64,000 nt of DNA. It comes from Candidatus Thiodiazotropha sp. CDECU1. Lineage in GTDB: Bacteria > Pseudomonadota > Gammaproteobacteria > Chromatiales > Chromatiaceae. Every line of letters begins with the position of its first letter. Within the stretch, counting starts at the first letter, position 1. Positions 1 to 9,495 of the stretch are shown piece after piece. The position numbers were made by a program, and so were the translations under genes. The stretch is from NCBI RefSeq assembly GCF_963455295.1, contig NZ_OY734020.1:2108001-2172000 (forward strand), written 5' to 3'. A model generated the notes under the pieces. The model searched no databases, was not told the origin of the DNA, and saw nothing but the letters and a program-made list of their open reading frames with translations.

Positions 1-1
1 C

Positions 2-790
2 CTTTTCGACCAACGTGGTTCAGGCAGGTCTCAGCCCCTGGGAGAGACTGCAGGAAATCGTACCCTGGATCTTATCTCAGACATGGAGGTGATACGGCAT
101 CGCCTGGATATTCCTCAATGGATGCTGTTTGGCGGCTCCTGGGGGGCGACATTGTCACTCCTGTATGCCCAGTCTCATCCGGAATCTGTACTGGGCATGA
201 TCTTAAGAGGAACGTTTCTGGCCCGGGCATCAGATCTGGATTGGTTTTTCGTGGGCCTCAAGCGCCTCTTTCCCCAGGCCTGGGAAAGGCTGTCGAAGGA
301 GATACCGGATTGCGAACATGCACGGGATATCATCGATTGGTACTATTCCGCGTTGCAGGGTGAAGACCCCGCCATCTCACTGGGTGCCGCATGCAACTGG
401 TCCGGCTGGGGTACCCTGATGGTCAACTGGCATAAGTCAGGGTCTGGAAACCACCTGGAGGAGAAGCCGGCAACGGATGCGCAGCGGGAGCGACTGCTGG
501 CAAAGGTCGGCATCGAGACTCACTATGCCCACCACCGCTACTTCATTGAAGATAACGAGATACTCTCCCGCATCGGTTCACTCCCCGCCATGCCTGTCAC
601 ACTCGTGCATGGCCGCTACGATCTCACATGCACTATGGAATCTGCCTGGCTGCTGCACAAGGCGATCCCCGATTCACGCCTGGTCCAGGTACCCGACGCC
701 GGTCATCTCATCGACGAACCCGCCATGATTTCGGCCCTGGTGGGGGAGACCGACCGAATGCGGGAGTTGTTGCAGGAAAAGAGTTCGTGA
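2..790 (+). CDS. pip: Proline iminopeptidase, 5' end cut by the window
   Basis: An alpha/beta-hydrolase that in this family removes N-terminal proline from peptides in the cytoplasm. The reading frame is open to the left edge and begins inside the oxyanion-side motif DQRGSGRS, so roughly the first quarter of the usual ~315-residue protein lies outside the window. Counted from the internal Met at 83, the nucleophile is Ser19 in GGSWG, the acid is Asp180 in HGRYD and the base is His208 in DAGHL, a complete triad. The internal Met at 83 is not the real start because the conserved sequence continues upstream. It has no visible link to the C1 genes that follow on the other strand. Confidence 0.9.
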   Translation, partial: LFDQRGSGRSQPLGETAGNRTLDLISDMEVIRHRLDIPQWMLFGGSWGATLSLLYAQSHPESVLGMILRGTFLARASDLDWFFVGLKRLFPQAWERLSKEIPDCEHARDIIDWYYSALQGEDPAISLGAACNWSGWGTLMVNWHKSGSGNHLEEKPATDAQRERLLAKVGIETHYAHHRYFIEDNEILSRIGSLPAMPVTLVHGRYDLTCTMESAWLLHKAIPDSRLVQVPDAGHLIDEPAMISALVGETDRMRELLQEKSS

Positions 791-814
791 ATGAACGCAA
801 TTATTGATCACAAT

Positions 815-885
815 GTAGGGTGGGACCCTGCCCCACCTAACACTCTATATTCCAATTTAAATGGTGGGGCAGGGCCCCACCCTAC
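815..885. repeat. Inverted repeat, GTAGGGTGGG class
   Basis: Two 23-base arms, 815-837 and 863-885, are reverse complements with one mismatch and enclose a 25-base AT-rich spacer. The arms begin and end with GTAGGG/CCCTAC, the same ends as the element at 1058-1125. This looks like a REP/MITE-type intergenic repeat. It lies between two convergent genes, so it could also slow transcription from either side, but neither arm is followed by a T-run. A partial match to the end motif (GTAGGGTG, 946-953) sits between the two elements. Confidence 0.75.
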
Positions 886-1057
886 GCTTAGCCAATCCTT
901 TTATCTCATTCATCTCGTTTCCACGTGTGAGCGTGTGACGAGGATGTAGGGTGATCAATATTCGCGTTTATTAGCGTTCATTTGCGGACTTCATGATCTT
1001 TTATATCCATTCGCGGTATGAATCGTTTAAATCACTGGCCGCTGGCTTTAGCATAAC

Positions 1058-1125
1058 GTAGGGTGCGGCTTGCCGCACCGTATACGTTGAACATACCTCT
1101 GTTGGTGCGGCAAGCCGCACCCTAC
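1058..1125. repeat. Inverted repeat, GTAGGGTGCGG class
   Basis: Arms 1058-1079 and 1104-1125 are perfect 22-base reverse complements; each arm is also internally self-complementary (GGTGCGGC/GCCGCACC). The ends match those of the element at 815-885. It sits 43 bases past the pqqE stop codon and would form a strong cruciform or RNA hairpin there. Together with the neighbour it fills most of the 377-base gap between pip and pqqE, in which I see no gene. Confidence 0.75.
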
Positions 1126-1167
1126 ATAAAGAGCATTTACATCTATTGGCGGCATCAATCATGGCTG

Positions 1168-2325
1168 TTACTGGCCGCTTGCCTTGGGCCATTTCTCGGC
1201 TGTGAGTTTTTTCGAATTGCGCATATTGCGGAACACCAGGGGTGCGGTACCGGGTTCTTGCTCGATCTTGGTCGCATCGACCATCTCTACTATCTGCTGG
1301 TGCTGGGGTGATTTGCTGCAGACCGGATCGGCATTGGCGGCATCGCCGGTCAACAGGTAGGCCTGGCAGCGGCAGCCACCGTAGTCCTTCTCTTTCTCAT
1401 CGCAGCTGCGGCAGGGCTCTTTCATCCAGCCATAGCCGCGGAACATGTTGAAGTCGGAGGATTCGTTCCAGATCCACTCCACACTGTGGTCACGCACGTT
1501 GGGAAAGGTGAGCCCTGGCAGTTCGCTGGCGGCGTGGCAGGGAAGGGCGGTGCCGTCCGGGGCCACTGTCAGAAACAGAGAGCCCCAGCCGCTCATGCAG
1601 GCCTTGGGACGCTCTTCGTGATAGTCGGGCACCACGTAGAAGATGCGCATCTTACCCTTGTATTTCTCCTGGTATCGATGGGCCACCGCCTCCGCCGCCT
1701 CTACCTGTTCCCGGGATGGCAATAACTGTTCACGATTGTGCAGGGCCCAGCCGTAGTATTGGGTGGTGGCAAGCTCCACGTAGTCTGCCTCCAGGGCATG
1801 GGACATCTCCAGGATCTGTTCCACCTGGTCTTCGTTATGCCGATGGAGGACGAAGCAGAGCACCATCGGATAGTCGTACTTCTTCACCAGTCGCGCCATC
1901 TCCAACTTGTGCTCAAAGGAGTTGTTGCCGGCGATGAAGTTGTTGAGCTCTTCACTGCTGGCCTGGAAGCTGACCTGGATATGGTCCAGCCCCGCCTTCT
2001 TGAAGGCCTTGATGCGCGCCTCATCCATGCCTACGCCGGAGGTGAGCAGATTGGTGTAATAGCCTAGCTTGTTGGCTTCCGCGATGAGTATTTCCAGATC
2101 CTTGCGAACCAGTGCTTCACCACCGGAGAAACCGAGCTGCACCGCCCCCATGGCGCGGGCTTCACGGAACACCCGGATCCACTCCTCGGTTGACAGTTCG
2201 TCCTTATAACGGGCGATATCGAGCGGGTTGGAGCAGTAGGGACACTGTAACGGACATTTGTATGTCAGCTCCGCCAGCAGCCAAAGGGGTTTAGGCGGGC
2301 TTGTGTCGGATCCATTGGTTGTCAT
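1168..2325 (-). CDS. pqqE: PqqA peptide cyclase PqqE (radical SAM)
   Basis: Radical SAM enzyme that joins the Glu and Tyr side chains of PqqA by a C-C bond, the first step of PQQ synthesis. The SAM-cluster cysteines are Cys24, Cys28 and Cys31 in [16 protein letters not shown]-terminal SPASM-type cysteine group ([19 protein letters not shown]) would bind auxiliary Fe-S clusters. At 385 residues it has normal family length. The start overlaps the 3' end of pqqD by 35 bases; a later start would trim too close to the first cysteine, so I keep it. PqqD, which chaperones the peptide, is encoded just upstream. Last gene of the pqq operon. Confidence 0.97.
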   Translation of the reverse strand: MTTNGSDTSPPKPLWLLAELTYKCPLQCPYCSNPLDIARYKDELSTEEWIRVFREARAMGAVQLGFSGGEALVRKDLEILIAEANKLGYYTNLLTSGVGMDEARIKAFKKAGLDHIQVSFQASSEELNNFIAGNNSFEHKLEMARLVKKYDYPMVLCFVLHRHNEDQVEQILEMSHALEADYVELATTQYYGWALHNREQLLPSREQVEAAEAVAHRYQEKYKGKMRIFYVVPDYHEERPKACMSGWGSLFLTVAPDGTALPCHAASELPGLTFPNVRDHSVEWIWNESSDFNMFRGYGWMKEPCRSCDEKEKDYGGCRCQAYLLTGDAANADPVCSKSPQHQQIVEMVDATKIEQEPGTAPLVFRNMRNSKKLTAEKWPKASGQ

Positions 2326-2575
2326 AAGCGGTATCCAGAAATTGATAGACGTCGTCTTCCAGCTCTGCGTCGGGGAAGGCAGACTTCAGGTTATCGATAA
2401 TCGCGGCGACACTTGCATCCCCGTCACAGCGCTTCAAGATCTCTCCCGCGGCAGGATTGAGCTTCACCATGCCTTCGGGATAGAGGATGACGTGGCAACC
2501 CTGGGCCTCCTCCCATTGAAAGCGGAAGGTGGGCGCCATCTGCGGAATGTCCTCGGCCTTGAAATGGTTGCTCAT
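2291..2575 (-). CDS. pqqD: PQQ peptide chaperone PqqD
   Basis: Small winged-helix-like RRE protein (94 residues) that binds the PqqA peptide and presents it to PqqE. Recognisable family features are the [19 protein letters not shown] strand pair, the [14 protein letters not shown] segment and the C-terminal [11 protein letters not shown]. It starts 3 bases after pqqC ends and overlaps pqqE, so the three are translationally linked. Stand-alone here, not fused to PqqC as in some methylotrophs. Confidence 0.95.
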   Translation of the reverse strand: MSNHFKAEDIPQMAPTFRFQWEEAQGCHVILYPEGMVKLNPAAGEILKRCDGDASVAAIIDNLKSAFPDAELEDDVYQFLDTAYDNQWIRHKPA

Positions 2576-2578
2576 GGG

Positions 2579-3310
2579 TCAGGCCGGGATATTGTGATAG
2601 GGGGGTTTGTTCTCCACATAGGCCATCCACATGCAGTCGAGCATGGTCCACAGGATATCGAGTTTGAACTGCAGCACCTCAAGCATCTTCTCCTGCTGCT
2701 CGCGGGTTTTGTAGTAGTTCAAAGTGATATCCAGTCCATGCACCACATCCCGGCGCGCCTCGGTCAGGCGTTTGCGGAAGTAGTGGTAGCCGCGCTCATC
2801 GATCCAGGGATAGTACTCCGGCCAGTTGTCGAGCCGTTTTTGATGAATGGTCGGGGCAAAGAGTTCCGTGAGTGAAGAGCTGGCTGCAATCTCCCAGGGT
2901 TGCTGGCGGGCGAAATTGACATACGCGTCGATGGCGAACTTCACGCCAGGCAGCAGATGTTTGTGGGACAGAAGGTCCTCCCGCGACAGGCCCACGGCCT
3001 CGCCCAGAAGCAGCCAGGCCTCGATGCCACCCTCGTCACCCTGAGTACCGTCGTGATCGATGATGCGCTGTATCCAATGACGGCGTACATCTCGATCGGG
3101 ACAGTTGGCCAGGATGGCTGCATCCTTCACCGGAATGATGACCTGGTAGTAAAAACGGTTCGCCACCCAACCCTGGATAGCCGGTTTATCCAGTTTGCCA
3201 CTGTTCATCAAGATGTGGAACTCATGATGAATATGATAGAACTTCTCCTTTTCCCTGAGTTTCTGTTCAAATTCCTCTTTCGACCATGGTTGATTTGGAT
3301 GGGGAGTCAT
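2579..3310 (-). CDS. pqqC: Pyrroloquinoline-quinone synthase PqqC
   Basis: Cofactorless oxidase that performs the final ring closure and eight-electron oxidation giving PQQ. The 243-residue length and all-helical sequence fit PqqC of the TenA/haem-oxygenase-like fold; the conserved stretches YYHIHH-like (FYHIHHEFH), NRFYYQ, DHDG and the HYFRKRL helix are present. It lies 12 bases downstream of pqqB and 3 bases upstream of pqqD in one operon. Confidence 0.96.
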   Translation of the reverse strand: MTPHPNQPWSKEEFEQKLREKEKFYHIHHEFHILMNSGKLDKPAIQGWVANRFYYQVIIPVKDAAILANCPDRDVRRHWIQRIIDHDGTQGDEGGIEAWLLLGEAVGLSREDLLSHKHLLPGVKFAIDAYVNFARQQPWEIAASSSLTELFAPTIHQKRLDNWPEYYPWIDERGYHYFRKRLTEARRDVVHGLDITLNYYKTREQQEKMLEVLQFKLDILWTMLDCMWMAYVENKPPYHNIPA

Positions 3311-3322
3311 AGCTGTTCCTGT

Positions 3323-4237
3323 TTACAGTTCAATCTGCAGGCCATCGTGGGAGACCTCGATTCCGGCATCATTGAGGGCCAGACGTTCGGGTGAATCATC
3401 CACGAGGATGGGATTGGTATTGTTGATGTGAATAAGTATTTTTCGCGGTTTTTCCAGGCCGCTCAGAATATCGATGATGCCACCATTACTGGATTGATCG
3501 AGATGGCCCATTTCACTGCCAAGCTTGTTACTGATACCGGCCTCGATCATCTCGTTGTTCTGCCACAGGGTGCCGTCCACCAGTAGGCAGTCCGCCTGTT
3601 GCATATAGGGCAGGATATGCGGCTCCATGGAACCGAGCCCCGGTGCATAAAACAGGTTCTTGCCTGTTGCTATATTCTCAACCCGCACACCGATGTTGTC
3701 CCCTGGTACCGTGTTGTGACGATGAGGAGAGTAGGGGGGCGCCTCACTCTTCAGGGGTACTGCAGTGAACACCAAACCTTCGATGCCCGGGATGGTGAAG
3801 ATCGACTGATCGGTTAGGACTTCATGCCAGTTAACACCCCTGAAGTGGCCGAGTATGTTGAAGATCGGGTAACCGCTGGTCAGATCGTCATGCACGGCTT
3901 GGGTGCAATAGACATCCCAAGGTGCTGTGTGCTCGCGAAGCAACAGCAGTCCTGTGGTGTGATCGATCTGCGCATCCACCAAGAGAATGGCACGGATTGC
4001 GGTATCACGTATCGTTCTGCCAGGCTGCAAAGCCGGGAAGGATTCCAGTTGTGCGCGAATGTCAGGCGATGCGTTGAAAAGCACCCAGTCTTCACTGTTG
4101 GCACTGATGGCGATGGAGGATTGGGTGCGGGATGTTGCTTGGATGGTGCCTGCCCGTACTCCCTGGCAGTTATTGCAATTGCAGTTCCACTGAGGAAATC
4201 CACCACCTGCTCCGGAACCTAAGATATGTATTAGCAT
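3323..4237 (-). CDS. pqqB: PQQ biosynthesis protein PqqB (metallo-beta-lactamase fold)
   Basis: Member of the metallo-beta-lactamase superfamily, proposed to hydroxylate the peptide-derived Glu-Tyr intermediate. The N-terminus has the family signature [18 protein letters not shown] with the structural-zinc cysteines, followed by the metal-binding motif [11 protein letters not shown]. The C-terminal part carries HINNTNPI and the His-rich metal site ([10 protein letters not shown]). Length of 304 residues is standard. It follows pqqA with a strong hairpin in the 59-base gap between them. Confidence 0.96.
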   Translation of the reverse strand: MLIHILGSGAGGGFPQWNCNCNNCQGVRAGTIQATSRTQSSIAISANSEDWVLFNASPDIRAQLESFPALQPGRTIRDTAIRAILLVDAQIDHTTGLLLLREHTAPWDVYCTQAVHDDLTSGYPIFNILGHFRGVNWHEVLTDQSIFTIPGIEGLVFTAVPLKSEAPPYSPHRHNTVPGDNIGVRVENIATGKNLFYAPGLGSMEPHILPYMQQADCLLVDGTLWQNNEMIEAGISNKLGSEMGHLDQSSNGGIIDILSGLEKPRKILIHINNTNPILVDDSPERLALNDAGIEVSHDGLQIEL

Positions 4238-4257
4238 GAATAGTTATTATTGTGTGT

Positions 4258-4284
4258 GGAACCACCTGTCATGCAGGTGGTTCC
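4258..4284 (-). promoter_or_regulatory. Hairpin between pqqA and pqqB
   Basis: A perfect 11-bp stem (4258-4268 with 4274-4284) and a 5-base loop lies between the pqqA stop and the pqqB start on the pqq transcript. No T-run follows, so it is not a full intrinsic terminator. In other bacteria pqqA is expressed well above the rest of the operon; a hairpin here could protect the short pqqA message or partly stop transcription. The role is inference, the structure is plain. Confidence 0.7.
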
Positions 4285-4296
4285 GGTGACTACTGC

Positions 4297-4371
4297 TTAG
4301 CGGTTGTTGATATAAAGATTGATTTCAAAACCGAGTCGCAGATCCTGATAGGAAGGTGTAGACCAATTCAT
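4297..4371 (-). CDS. pqqA: PQQ precursor peptide PqqA (24 residues)
   Basis: Ribosomally made precursor whose Glu and Tyr side chains become PQQ. The 24-codon frame contains the invariant spacing Glu16-x3-Tyr20 within LRLGFEINLYINNR, matching the C-terminal half of known PqqA. The start ATG has AGGAG nine bases upstream. First gene of pqqABCDE; the promoter should lie in the 4372-4818 gap. A gene this short is easily missed in automatic annotation. Confidence 0.96.
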   Translation of the reverse strand: MNWSTPSYQDLRLGFEINLYINNR

Positions 4372-4818
4372 GAAGTATCGCTCCTGTGTAATTTTCGCTA
4401 GTCTTAAAAAGTTGTTTGAGCTTTGCTGGCTGCATCCCGAGGAAGCAGGACAACAAACCTACAACCAGCAACATTTGTGCCTTCTACTGCTAGTAGTCTC
4501 TATTCACGGTATTCACCATGCATAGAGGCTCGCTAGGAATAATGGCAAAGAACCATTGGGAATTTTTCCCGACACCGGTGGGAGATGGGGCAGTATGTTG
4601 CATATGAACTGTCTTAAAACAGTGACACTGGATGATAGAGGTTAGTGGGAGTGGCGACCCATTCCCGCATAACCTCATGATCGGTTTGAATAAATAGAAT
4701 TAACAGATAGGAAATGTATCAGGCGAGAGTTGTCCCTAAGATTTGGACTACCTATGATGACAATAGTAAATTCCAATCGAGACCGCTTGCCGGTTACCTT
4801 GTTCCGGTGAGCAATCTG
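4372..4818. other. Gap between pqqA and fhcC
   Basis: 447 bases without a convincing gene. It must hold the pqqA promoter (minus strand) and the 3' end of the fhc transcript. Short inverted repeats are visible (for example the arms GGGAA/TTCCC around 4558-4570), but I find no clear terminator or riboswitch. A 63-codon frame at 4714-4905 runs antisense into fhcC and shows no protein-like features. Confidence 0.5.
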
Positions 4819-5628
4819 TCAATAGATCAATATCTCGCCTTTGCCATCACAGCTCAGATCACCCAGCCAGCGATGCACCTGACTGCCTCGTTCCTGCAGA
4901 TCTGAAAAGGGTGGATAATCCTTAAAACTCTGGGTCAGCAGGGTGAGGAAGTTGAGACGCTGTTTGCCGTTATCGTTGAAGGTGGCCGGCATCGAGTCGG
5001 GTTGTCTTGTCAGAATCAGTGTACCGCGGCGCATCCCCATCCCGGCTTGAGCGCCGCACTGACCCAGTACCACGATGCTTCCCGCCACCATGCGTGACGC
5101 ACAATAGTCACCGCACTCTCCGCCGATCAGGATGGTGCCGCGACGCATCAGGTCCCCCGCGCGGTCCCCTGCACTGCCTTTGAGTAGGATGGTCCCGCCA
5201 CGCATGCCCTGGCGTTCACCGGTGATGGCGCCCCCCAGGAAATCACCGGCACTACCCTCGATGGTGAGGGTGCCACCGGACATGGCACAACCACCGGCAG
5301 GTCCCACGTCACCGCTAACCTGAATCATGCCGCTGCGCATGCCGCATCCGAGATAGGCGCCCGCGTTCCCTTCGATCCTGATATTACCGCCAGCCATGTT
5401 GGCGCCGATCCGATCGAGGCAATCGCTGTCAGACTGGATCACGATCTGGTCACGACCCTTACCATCGATGCTGAACAGTTCACCAGTCTCGACCTGGCGG
5501 TTACCCAGCCAGAGGGGAGTGCGCGCTATTTCATTGGCCTGCTTGCCGGCGAGCACTGCGGGGGTGAATGGGCTCATGTCGATGCGTTGAGAGAGGCCTT
5601 CGCGTAGTTTCAGGGTCAGGTTGCTCAT
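4819..5628 (-). CDS. fhcC: Formyltransferase/hydrolase complex subunit FhcC
   Basis: Beta-helix subunit of the complex that moves formyl from H4MPT to methylofuran and hydrolyses it to formate. Related to formylmethanofuran dehydrogenase subunit C and to the C-terminal domain of glutamate synthase. From about residue 75 to 205 the chain is a series of Gly-rich turns of the type G-x-x-x-GxGMRxG (GCGMRSG, GCAMSGG, MRRGTILIGG, GMGMRRG), the hallmark of the right-handed helix. The start overlaps the fhcD stop by 4 bases (ATGA). Last gene of fhcBADC. Confidence 0.95.
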   Translation of the reverse strand: MSNLTLKLREGLSQRIDMSPFTPAVLAGKQANEIARTPLWLGNRQVETGELFSIDGKGRDQIVIQSDSDCLDRIGANMAGGNIRIEGNAGAYLGCGMRSGMIQVSGDVGPAGGCAMSGGTLTIEGSAGDFLGGAITGERQGMRGGTILLKGSAGDRAGDLMRRGTILIGGECGDYCASRMVAGSIVVLGQCGAQAGMGMRRGTLILTRQPDSMPATFNDNGKQRLNFLTLLTQSFKDYPPFSDLQERGSQVHRWLGDLSCDGKGEILIY

Positions 5629-6521
5629 GCCATCACCTCCCGCAGATGGAAATGAAACTGCCCCAGTTTGCCACCATAGTTACCTGCGGATATGCGTCGG
5701 ATCCCACCCGCTGCTCCCAGTTCGCACACCGCGGATATACCGGTACGGGTAGCGAGAGCCACATCCTCGTCACTCAGACCGTTGATGACGATCTCCATAA
5801 CAGACCCGATCTCCGGATCGAGCCTGGATTCAACCAGGCCTCTCAGGGAGGGGCAGTAGGCGTCGTTGGTGGAGGCCATCAAGGCCTTGTATTTGGATCC
5901 CACCTTGGAGCCGGAACGCACGATACCCCCGGGAAAGGGCATGATTACATTGGGTAGTTTCCGCATTGCCTCGATGGCCTTTTCACAGGCGATCAGTGCC
6001 TGGTGCTGGGTTTCAGCCAGCACCAGGAAGTTGCCTCCACCCACGGCGGGTACCCGGGCAACCATCTCCTCACAAAGAAACTCGCCATCCATTACCGGCA
6101 CCCGCCAGTAACGGGTACCGGCGATCTGCTTGGATATCTGATAACCGTCGCCAAAAAAGCGCAGGTTCTTACCCAGGGGAATCTGTTTTTCGCCCTCGAT
6201 GCCGGCGAACAGGGCCGTGGTGGGGCAGGTCAACACACATTGACCCACCCGGGTCTCCAACTGCTTCGCCAGGGCCTTGCCTGACATGCCGAACAGCAAC
6301 ACACTCACCCCTGGGCGGCCATCGGGGGTTGCGTCCGGGGCTATCTCCGCTTCGATACCCGCCTCCACGCCACAACCGATTACAGAAGTGGCAAATCCAG
6401 TCATGGTTTCACCCGCGATGCGCGCCCAGTGGAGATTGATGGCCGTGATGATGACCCGGGTGGCGCTCATGCCGAAGGCCTCGGCAAAGGTCTCCTCGAT
6501 CTCTGTGCCATTGATGATCAT
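5625..6521 (-). CDS. fhcD: Formylmethanofuran--H4MPT formyltransferase FhcD
   Basis: Transfers the formyl group between H4MPT and the furan cofactor; bacterial members form one complex with FhcA, FhcB and FhcC. The 298-residue chain opens with the family segment INGTEIEETFAEAFGM and contains CPTTALFAG and GGGNFLVLAET, typical of Ftr. It is flanked by 4-base overlaps on both sides (fhcA stop at 6518, fhcC start at 5628), so the complex is translated in a coupled way. Confidence 0.96.
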   Translation of the reverse strand: MIINGTEIEETFAEAFGMSATRVIITAINLHWARIAGETMTGFATSVIGCGVEAGIEAEIAPDATPDGRPGVSVLLFGMSGKALAKQLETRVGQCVLTCPTTALFAGIEGEKQIPLGKNLRFFGDGYQISKQIAGTRYWRVPVMDGEFLCEEMVARVPAVGGGNFLVLAETQHQALIACEKAIEAMRKLPNVIMPFPGGIVRSGSKVGSKYKALMASTNDAYCPSLRGLVESRLDPEIGSVMEIVINGLSDEDVALATRTGISAVCELGAAGGIRRISAGNYGGKLGQFHFHLREVMA

Positions 6522-8185
6522 GGGCGTCCCCCCGTACAGGGGTGGATATTGATCTGGCTGCCGATCCCCTCGGCCATCTCATCGTCGGATATGACGAAGT
6601 TCGACAGACGAATGCTGTGGTAGCGTTCAAACCTGCGTCCAATCAGCTTTTCGATGCCCCGGTCGAACTCGGGCCTTACCACCTGGGTGGTACCTTTGAC
6701 GGGTTGGGTGATCCGCCCCTCCTCGACCACGACCTGACCCTGTTTGAAAACCAGCATCGGTCGCTCGAACATCTGCTCCTGATCATCATGGGGATGATAC
6801 ACGGTGATATCCGCCAGGGTGCCTGGCGCCAGGTGGCCGCGATCACTCAAGCCCAGGATCCTGGCCGGTGCGGCCCGGGTCATGATGGCGATCTCGTAGA
6901 GGGAATACTCCCGCTCCAGGCTGCCCAGGTGGCTGGCGGCCGCGGCTTCGGGATTGATCTGCGCCAGCAGGTCGTTGCGGAAGCTGCGATCCATCAATAA
7001 CCGGATCAGATGCGGGTAACTGGTGAAGGGGGCGCCGTTGGGGTGGTCGGTGGTGAGAAAGATCCGCCAGGGATCATCCACCATCAGAAAAAGTTCAAGG
7101 CCGATCGCCCACTGCAGGGCATTGACGAAGTTCTTGTCACGATAACGAAAGGGCACCACACCGCAACCGGCGTCGCATTCGATGTCCATGCAGGTCCATT
7201 TGTTTGGATGAGCGTGGCTATGGTTTGCATGTTGGGCCATGGTGTCGCCGGAAACGGTTACCGTCTGCCCGAACATGATCTGGCCAACATCGATGGATAT
7301 ATTGGACTGATTGTTGACGGCCTCGGCGATCTCCGCCGCGGATGAGGAGAACTTCTTGTCTCCCTCTGCGCCATAGCTGTGGAACTGGATATGGGTCAGG
7401 TGGATCGGCAGGCCCTCGGCAGCCTGCATGGTGGCGAGGGTGGAGAGATAGTTACCGGGTACACCCAGATTGCTGGCATGCACGTGCAGGGGATGGGGTA
7501 CTCCAAGTTCATTCAGGGCACGAGTCAGGGTGCGCACGATATCGCGCGGAGTGATCCGGTAGTGGGGATGGGCGTCGTCCACATCCAGGGCCCGCTGGTT
7601 GAACTTGAAGGCATTGATTCCACCGGGATTGACCACCTTAATACCGATGCACTGAGCGGCATGCAGGGTCCAGGCCACATAGTCATTGATGGTCTCTTGT
7701 TCGGCCCCTTCCGCCATCAGATGCAACAACAGATCATCATTGCCGAGCATGGCATAACCGCCGGTGTCGAGCATTGGTGTATCGGCCATCTCCATGTGGG
7801 CCTGACGGGCATTGGCCGGGAGTACCGCGGGTTCGAAACAGCTGGTATAACCCATCTCCGCGTAGCGGTAACCCGCCGCCAGCGTGGATGGAATGGCATG
7901 ACCACCGCCGGAGCGGGTCAGGTCGGTCTTTAATCTGGCGCTGCCCCGTTGATCCTCTGGCAGCATGGTACGTGCGATATTGACCTTGCCGCCACCGATG
8001 TGGGTATGCAGGTCGATGGCGCCGGCCATGACGATCTTGCCATCCAGGGAGTAGGTTCGATGCACGGTTTCACTAGTGTCCGGGGCAGCAACGATCTCAC
8101 CATCTTCGATGTAGATATCCCGGATCTCCCCATTAATGCCATTGGCGGGATCGTAGACCTTGCCTCCTTCAAGTTTGATCAGCAT
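6518..8185 (-). CDS. fhcA: Formyltransferase/hydrolase complex subunit FhcA (amidohydrolase)
   Basis: Amidohydrolase subunit that hydrolyses formyl-methylofuran to formate in bacteria. His60 and His62 in GAIDLHTHIGGG start the metal-binding barrel; further likely ligands are in HVHASNLG, LTHIQFHSYG and TTDHPNG. Length of 555 residues matches FmdA/FwdA/FhcA. The start shares one base with the fhcB stop (TGATG). In methanogens this subunit works with a molybdenum or tungsten FwdB; the bacterial complex runs only the hydrolytic direction. Confidence 0.96.
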   Translation of the reverse strand: MLIKLEGGKVYDPANGINGEIRDIYIEDGEIVAAPDTSETVHRTYSLDGKIVMAGAIDLHTHIGGGKVNIARTMLPEDQRGSARLKTDLTRSGGGHAIPSTLAAGYRYAEMGYTSCFEPAVLPANARQAHMEMADTPMLDTGGYAMLGNDDLLLHLMAEGAEQETINDYVAWTLHAAQCIGIKVVNPGGINAFKFNQRALDVDDAHPHYRITPRDIVRTLTRALNELGVPHPLHVHASNLGVPGNYLSTLATMQAAEGLPIHLTHIQFHSYGAEGDKKFSSSAAEIAEAVNNQSNISIDVGQIMFGQTVTVSGDTMAQHANHSHAHPNKWTCMDIECDAGCGVVPFRYRDKNFVNALQWAIGLELFLMVDDPWRIFLTTDHPNGAPFTSYPHLIRLLMDRSFRNDLLAQINPEAAAASHLGSLEREYSLYEIAIMTRAAPARILGLSDRGHLAPGTLADITVYHPHDDQEQMFERPMLVFKQGQVVVEEGRITQPVKGTTQVVRPEFDRGIEKLIGRRFERYHSIRLSNFVISDDEMAEGIGSQINIHPCTGGRP

Positions 8186-9495
8186 CAGGCAGCCCCCTCA
8201 GTCTCGCTGGCGGAGGGTAGCAACCGTTCCTTGAGCCGGTCAGCGATTAGGTTGACCGGGGGCAGACCGATCTCTCTCAGCTTTCCCAGGGGCAGTGAAC
8301 AGACCCCGTCACTGCGATACCAATGTCCCTGGTGGTCGATACCCGGCACACCTACTGGGATGAAGATCGCGGGTTGTTTTTCGAATACCATGCCTGCATG
8401 ACCAAGCACCACGGTCGCTGTCTCGGATGGCGGTGGAACAGCCTCGGGGGACAGGGAGGAGACCCACAGCAACAGGTCGCTCTCGCCCCGCTCTAACAGA
8501 CCCTGCCAGCGGTTGAGCAGGGGATCGTGCTCCGGGTAACCGCGCTGCAGTCGGGTACGCAGGGGATATCCGAGCTGCCAGGTGCAGACCTGATTGCTAG
8601 TGATATCCGCCTGGGTGCCTGCCAGAGGCAGGGCGGCACTACGTGTCTTGAGATTGAGTTCTTTTACCAAATCCACCAATCCCTGAACGGTCAGTTCTGC
8701 ATGGGGGATATCGAGCTCTGCCGCACTCCAGCAGATGGCACTGTAGTTTGCCTGCTGCAAATCCTTGCCAAGCTGTCTCAATGCATCGGACAGATCATGG
8801 CCAAGCCGATCCGGATTTACCGCTCTGCCGGCGATAAGACCTCGCAACAGTCCGATAACGTCCGACAATGACTCGATCTCTGTTGTTATAAGCGTCGGAT
8901 TCAACTGCGCCAACTCATCTGGCAGACTCTCTTGCTTCCAGGGACCGAGCAACACAACTCTTCGCTGATCGGTTTCAGTAAAGAGGCTCTCATCAGGATG
9001 CAGCACCCGTTCGACAAGTCGTGGAAAGCGATCGATGCATTGACTTCCCACCAACAGAATCAAATCCGCCCGGTTGCGCACCTCGGTGAAGGTGGTGGTG
9101 AACCAACCACTGTCCTGAACTATACGCACATTTCGAAACATGGCATCGCCGTTGAGGTGGTCCAGGGTGGCGCCACAGCGGTCCGCCAGTCCAAGCATGC
9201 TGCGCATGCCGTTGACGTCGGTGGCCAATCCCGCAAAGAGTGGCGAGCGAGCATGCCGTAGCAACTCCACGGCATATCCCAACGCCTTATCCAAAGAGGC
9301 CGGCTTGCCCTCGATCATAGGATTCGAGTCGGTATATTTAAAGGCGCTGTTGTAAAAGTTACGCGCCAGTTCACAGCCGTTTTGCAGTGACTTTAGCTGT
9401 CCATTACTCAGCTCGATTTTCAGATCATCGCAACTTAATCCACAACCGGGACAGGTTACCTCGCTCGTTGTCTGTTCGATTTCTTTGTTCCACAT
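8185..9495 (-). CDS. fhcB: Formyltransferase/hydrolase complex subunit FhcB
   Basis: Homologue of the molybdopterin-binding FwdB subunit, structural in bacterial complexes. The N-terminus has CPGCGLSCDD and a later Cys (NGCELARNF), and the middle has the Rossmann-like stretches LILLVGSQCIDRFPR and VVLLGPWKQ. I place the start at the ATG at 9495 (436 residues); the frame also opens at a TTG at 9516, and neither has a clear ribosome site. First gene of the operon. Confidence 0.92.
   Translation of the reverse strand: MWNKEIEQTTSEVTCPGCGLSCDDLKIELSNGQLKSLQNGCELARNFYNSAFKYTDSNPMIEGKPASLDKALGYAVELLRHARSPLFAGLATDVNGMRSMLGLADRCGATLDHLNGDAMFRNVRIVQDSGWFTTTFTEVRNRADLILLVGSQCIDRFPRLVERVLHPDESLFTETDQRRVVLLGPWKQESLPDELAQLNPTLITTEIESLSDVIGLLRGLIAGRAVNPDRLGHDLSDALRQLGKDLQQANYSAICWSAAELDIPHAELTVQGLVDLVKELNLKTRSAALPLAGTQADITSNQVCTWQLGYPLRTRLQRGYPEHDPLLNRWQGLLERGESDLLLWVSSLSPEAVPPPSETATVVLGHAGMVFEKQPAIFIPVGVPGIDHQGHWYRSDGVCSLPLGKLREIGLPPVNLIADRLKERLLPSASETEGAA

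Noticed and set aside
2258-2875. 205-codon plus-strand frame over pqqC-pqqE
   Set aside because: Antisense to three recognised pqq genes.
4714-4905. 63-codon plus-strand frame
   Set aside because: Runs antisense into fhcC, has no ribosome site and no protein-like features.
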